Assembly: GCA_002329245.1 (NCBI GenBank) | Contig: DCTG01000025.1 | Coordinates: 6,648 to 13,278, forward strand | Direction of reading: 5' to 3' | DNA: 6,631 nt | Origin: Clostridiales bacterium UBA1446 | GTDB taxonomy: Bacteria; Bacillota; Clostridia; Oscillospirales; Oscillospiraceae | In this document: positions 5,551 to 6,631 of the stretch, piece after piece | Position numbering within the stretch: position 1 is the first letter of the stretch | Layout of the letters: the number at the start of each line of letters is the position of its first letter | Translations under genes and position numbers: made by a program | The notes under the pieces: generated by a model | The model's input: the letters and a program-made list of their open reading frames with translations, nothing else | Database searches by the model: none | Told to the model about the DNA's origin: nothing

Positions 5551-5576
5551 GCAGCGCGGGAGTTCTCCCGCGCTGC
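5551..5576 (-). terminator. Intergenic hairpin before rimM (possible attenuator or processing site)
   Basis: A perfect 11-bp GC-rich stem (5551-5561 with 5566-5576) has a four-base loop. Read on the minus strand it is followed by TTTATCC, a short U-run, and then the rimM ribosome binding site. Structure is strong but the U-run is weak, so partial termination, RNase processing or 3' end protection of the rpsP-khpA message are all possible. Full termination is unlikely because no promoter was seen between the hairpin and rimM. Confidence 0.55.
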
Positions 5577-5594
5577 GCGGCCTTTGTTGACCTC

Positions 5595-5825
5595 TCAGTC
5601 TACGATGTCTACGGATACCCGTTTATTCTGATGCTGTGCGACGGAACGTATGATGGTGCGAATTTCCCGGGCGATCCGTCCCTGGCGTCCTATGATTTTG
5701 CCCATGTCTTCGGGCGCGACGCGCAGTTCCAAAACGGTTTCCCCTTCGCGGTCGAACTCCGTAACGGAAACCGCTTCGGGGTTGTCCACGAGGTTGCGTG
5801 CGATATAGATGAGCAGTTCTTTCAT
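5595..5825 (-). CDS. khpA: KH-domain RNA-binding protein KhpA (YlqC family)
   Basis: This 76-residue protein is a single type II KH domain. The RNA-binding GxxG loop is GRQG at 46-49 in GKIIGRQGRIAREIRTIIR, and the protein ends KRVSVDIVD, typical of the family. KhpA works with KhpB/Jag in Gram-positive bacteria as an RNA chaperone pair linked to cell division and elongation control in streptococci. It lies 14 bases after rpsP. A run of six G's (5832-5837) is the ribosome binding site, with six bases before ATG 5823-5825, a less canonical site than its neighbours have. Its place between rpsP and rimM is the normal Firmicutes order. Confidence 0.97.
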   Translation of the reverse strand: MKELLIYIARNLVDNPEAVSVTEFDREGETVLELRVAPEDMGKIIGRQGRIAREIRTIIRSVAQHQNKRVSVDIVD

Positions 5826-5839
5826 TATGAACCCCCCGC

Positions 5840-6079
5840 TTAGATGACGCCGTTTTTCTTCAGCAGAGCCTTAACGGTATCGGTGGGCTGTGCGCCGGTC
5901 TTGATCCAGGCAAGCGCACGGTCGGCGTCTAGCTTGATTTCCGGTGGATTGGACAGGGGATTATAGGTACCAAGTTCCTCGATAAAACGCCCGTCGCGGG
6001 GATACCGGGAATCGGCAACGACAATCCGGTAAAACGGGGATTTCTTGGCCCCCATTCTGCGCAGTCTGATCTTCACCAT
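5840..6079 (-). CDS. rpsP: 30S ribosomal protein S16
   Basis: The 79-residue product is full length for S16, an assembly protein of the 30S body that binds 16S rRNA. It opens [23 protein letters not shown] and has the conserved [18 protein letters not shown] (24-41), with [19 protein letters not shown] (51-69) later. Start ATG 6077-6079 has GGAGGTGA at 6087-6094, seven bases away, the strongest ribosome binding site of the operon, as expected for a ribosomal protein. The 69-base gap to ffh holds a small hairpin (6122-6139) without a U-run and no obvious promoter, so it is probably cotranscribed with ffh. Confidence 0.98.
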   Translation of the reverse strand: MVKIRLRRMGAKKSPFYRIVVADSRYPRDGRFIEELGTYNPLSNPPEIKLDADRALAWIKTGAQPTDTVKALLKKNGVI

Positions 6080-6148
6080 GTATGATTCACCTCCAAGTAT
6101 CAGTCAGATATCTATCTGCCGGGAGCCGAATGAGGCTCCGGACATTCT

Positions 6149-6631
6149 TTAAAACGGGAGTCCGCGCAGCGAACCCATTCGCCCTCTCAGGCCCCGGGGC
6201 AGTTTGCCTCCGGAAAATTGCTTCATCATGCTCTGAATGCCTTCAAACTGCTTTAACAGACGGTTAATGTCCACTACCGAGGTACCGCTTCCCGCGGCGA
6301 TTCGCTTTTTGCGGCTGCTGTTAAGAAGCGACGGGTTTTCCCGCTCCTCCGGCGTCATGGACAGGATGATGGCCTCGGTCCGCGCAAGCGCCTTGTCGTC
6401 CACTTCAAGACCGCTGAGCGCCTTGCCGCTTACGCCCGGCAGCATGGAGGCGATCTCGGACAGGGAACCCATGCTCTTTATCTGAACAAGCTGGTCGTAA
6501 AAATCGGCGAGCGTAAATTTGTTTTTCCGCAGCTTTTGGGCGAGCTCCGCCGCTTTTTTTTCATCGTAGCTTTGCTCCGCCTTTTCAATGAGGGAGAGCA
6601 CGTCGCCCATGCCGAGGATACGGGAGGCCAT
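6149..6631 (-). CDS. ffh: Signal recognition particle protein Ffh, C-terminal M domain (partial)
   Basis: This is the last 160 codons of ffh; the frame is open to the right edge, and the Met at 6629-6631 is an internal residue of the conserved ASRILGMGDVLSLIEKA segment, so the NG GTPase part lies outside. Visible is the methionine-containing M domain, which binds signal sequences and the SRP RNA. Marks are SMLPG (62-66 of the visible part), MTPEERENPSLLNSSRKKRI (92-111), the RNA-binding AAGSGTSVVDINRLLKQF (112-129) and a Gly/Arg-rich end. With SRP RNA it targets nascent membrane and secreted proteins to FtsY and SecYEG. It is the first visible gene of the operon that continues to rpsP. Confidence 0.98.
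   Translation of the reverse strand: MASRILGMGDVLSLIEKAEQSYDEKKAAELAQKLRKNKFTLADFYDQLVQIKSMGSLSEIASMLPGVSGKALSGLEVDDKALARTEAIILSMTPEERENPSLLNSSRKKRIAAGSGTSVVDINRLLKQFEGIQSMMKQFSGGKLPRGLRGRMGSLRGLPF

Noticed and set aside
6122..6139. Hairpin between ffh and rpsP as a terminator
   Set aside because: The stem is only six perfect pairs (GGAGCC with GGCTCC) and no U-run follows on the minus strand.

Overview
The window looks like a chromosomal segment from a Bacillota (Firmicutes) bacterium, most likely a member of Clostridia with intermediate base composition. The main evidence is the conserved minus-strand order ffh, rpsP, khpA, rimM, trmD at the right end. Supporting evidence is a YabE-type G5/3D cell-wall protein and a DUF1836-family regulator, both typical of Gram-positive Firmicutes, plus strong AGGAGG-type ribosome binding sites and TTGACA-N17 promoters. 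No mobile element, tRNA, rRNA or CRISPR array was seen.

Layout from left to right. Bases 3-125 are the 3' end of a plus-strand AI-2E family transporter, closed by a strong hairpin terminator (177-212). It converges on a two-gene minus-strand operon: a DUF1836-type MerR-like regulator (736-1344), then a small coiled-coil, phasin-like protein (295-720) 15 bases later. The operon has a clear promoter at 1382-1410. Divergent from it is a plus-strand 12-TM MFS transporter (1618-2838) with a roughly 100-base leader that can form three hairpins, the last in competition with a hairpin that would hide the ribosome binding site. A bidirectional terminator (2924-2951) separates the MFS gene from a convergent G5/3D-domain secreted protein (2964-4034), which has its own promoter and an unusual perfect inverted repeat that includes its ribosome binding site.

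The right third is the housekeeping operon read on the minus strand: ffh (3' part, SRP protein), rpsP (S16), khpA (KH-domain RNA chaperone), rimM (16S processing factor), trmD (tRNA m1G37 methyltransferase). It joins co-translational targeting, 30S assembly and tRNA modification in one transcript, with an intergenic hairpin before rimM and a 16-bp terminator right after trmD. The usual next gene, rplS, does not follow.

Most genes are recognisable families. The less explained parts are regulatory: the MFS leader RNA, the shared control region between the DUF1836 gene and the MFS gene, the ribosome-binding-site inverted repeat upstream of the G5/3D gene, and the DUF1836/phasin-like pair whose job is unknown.
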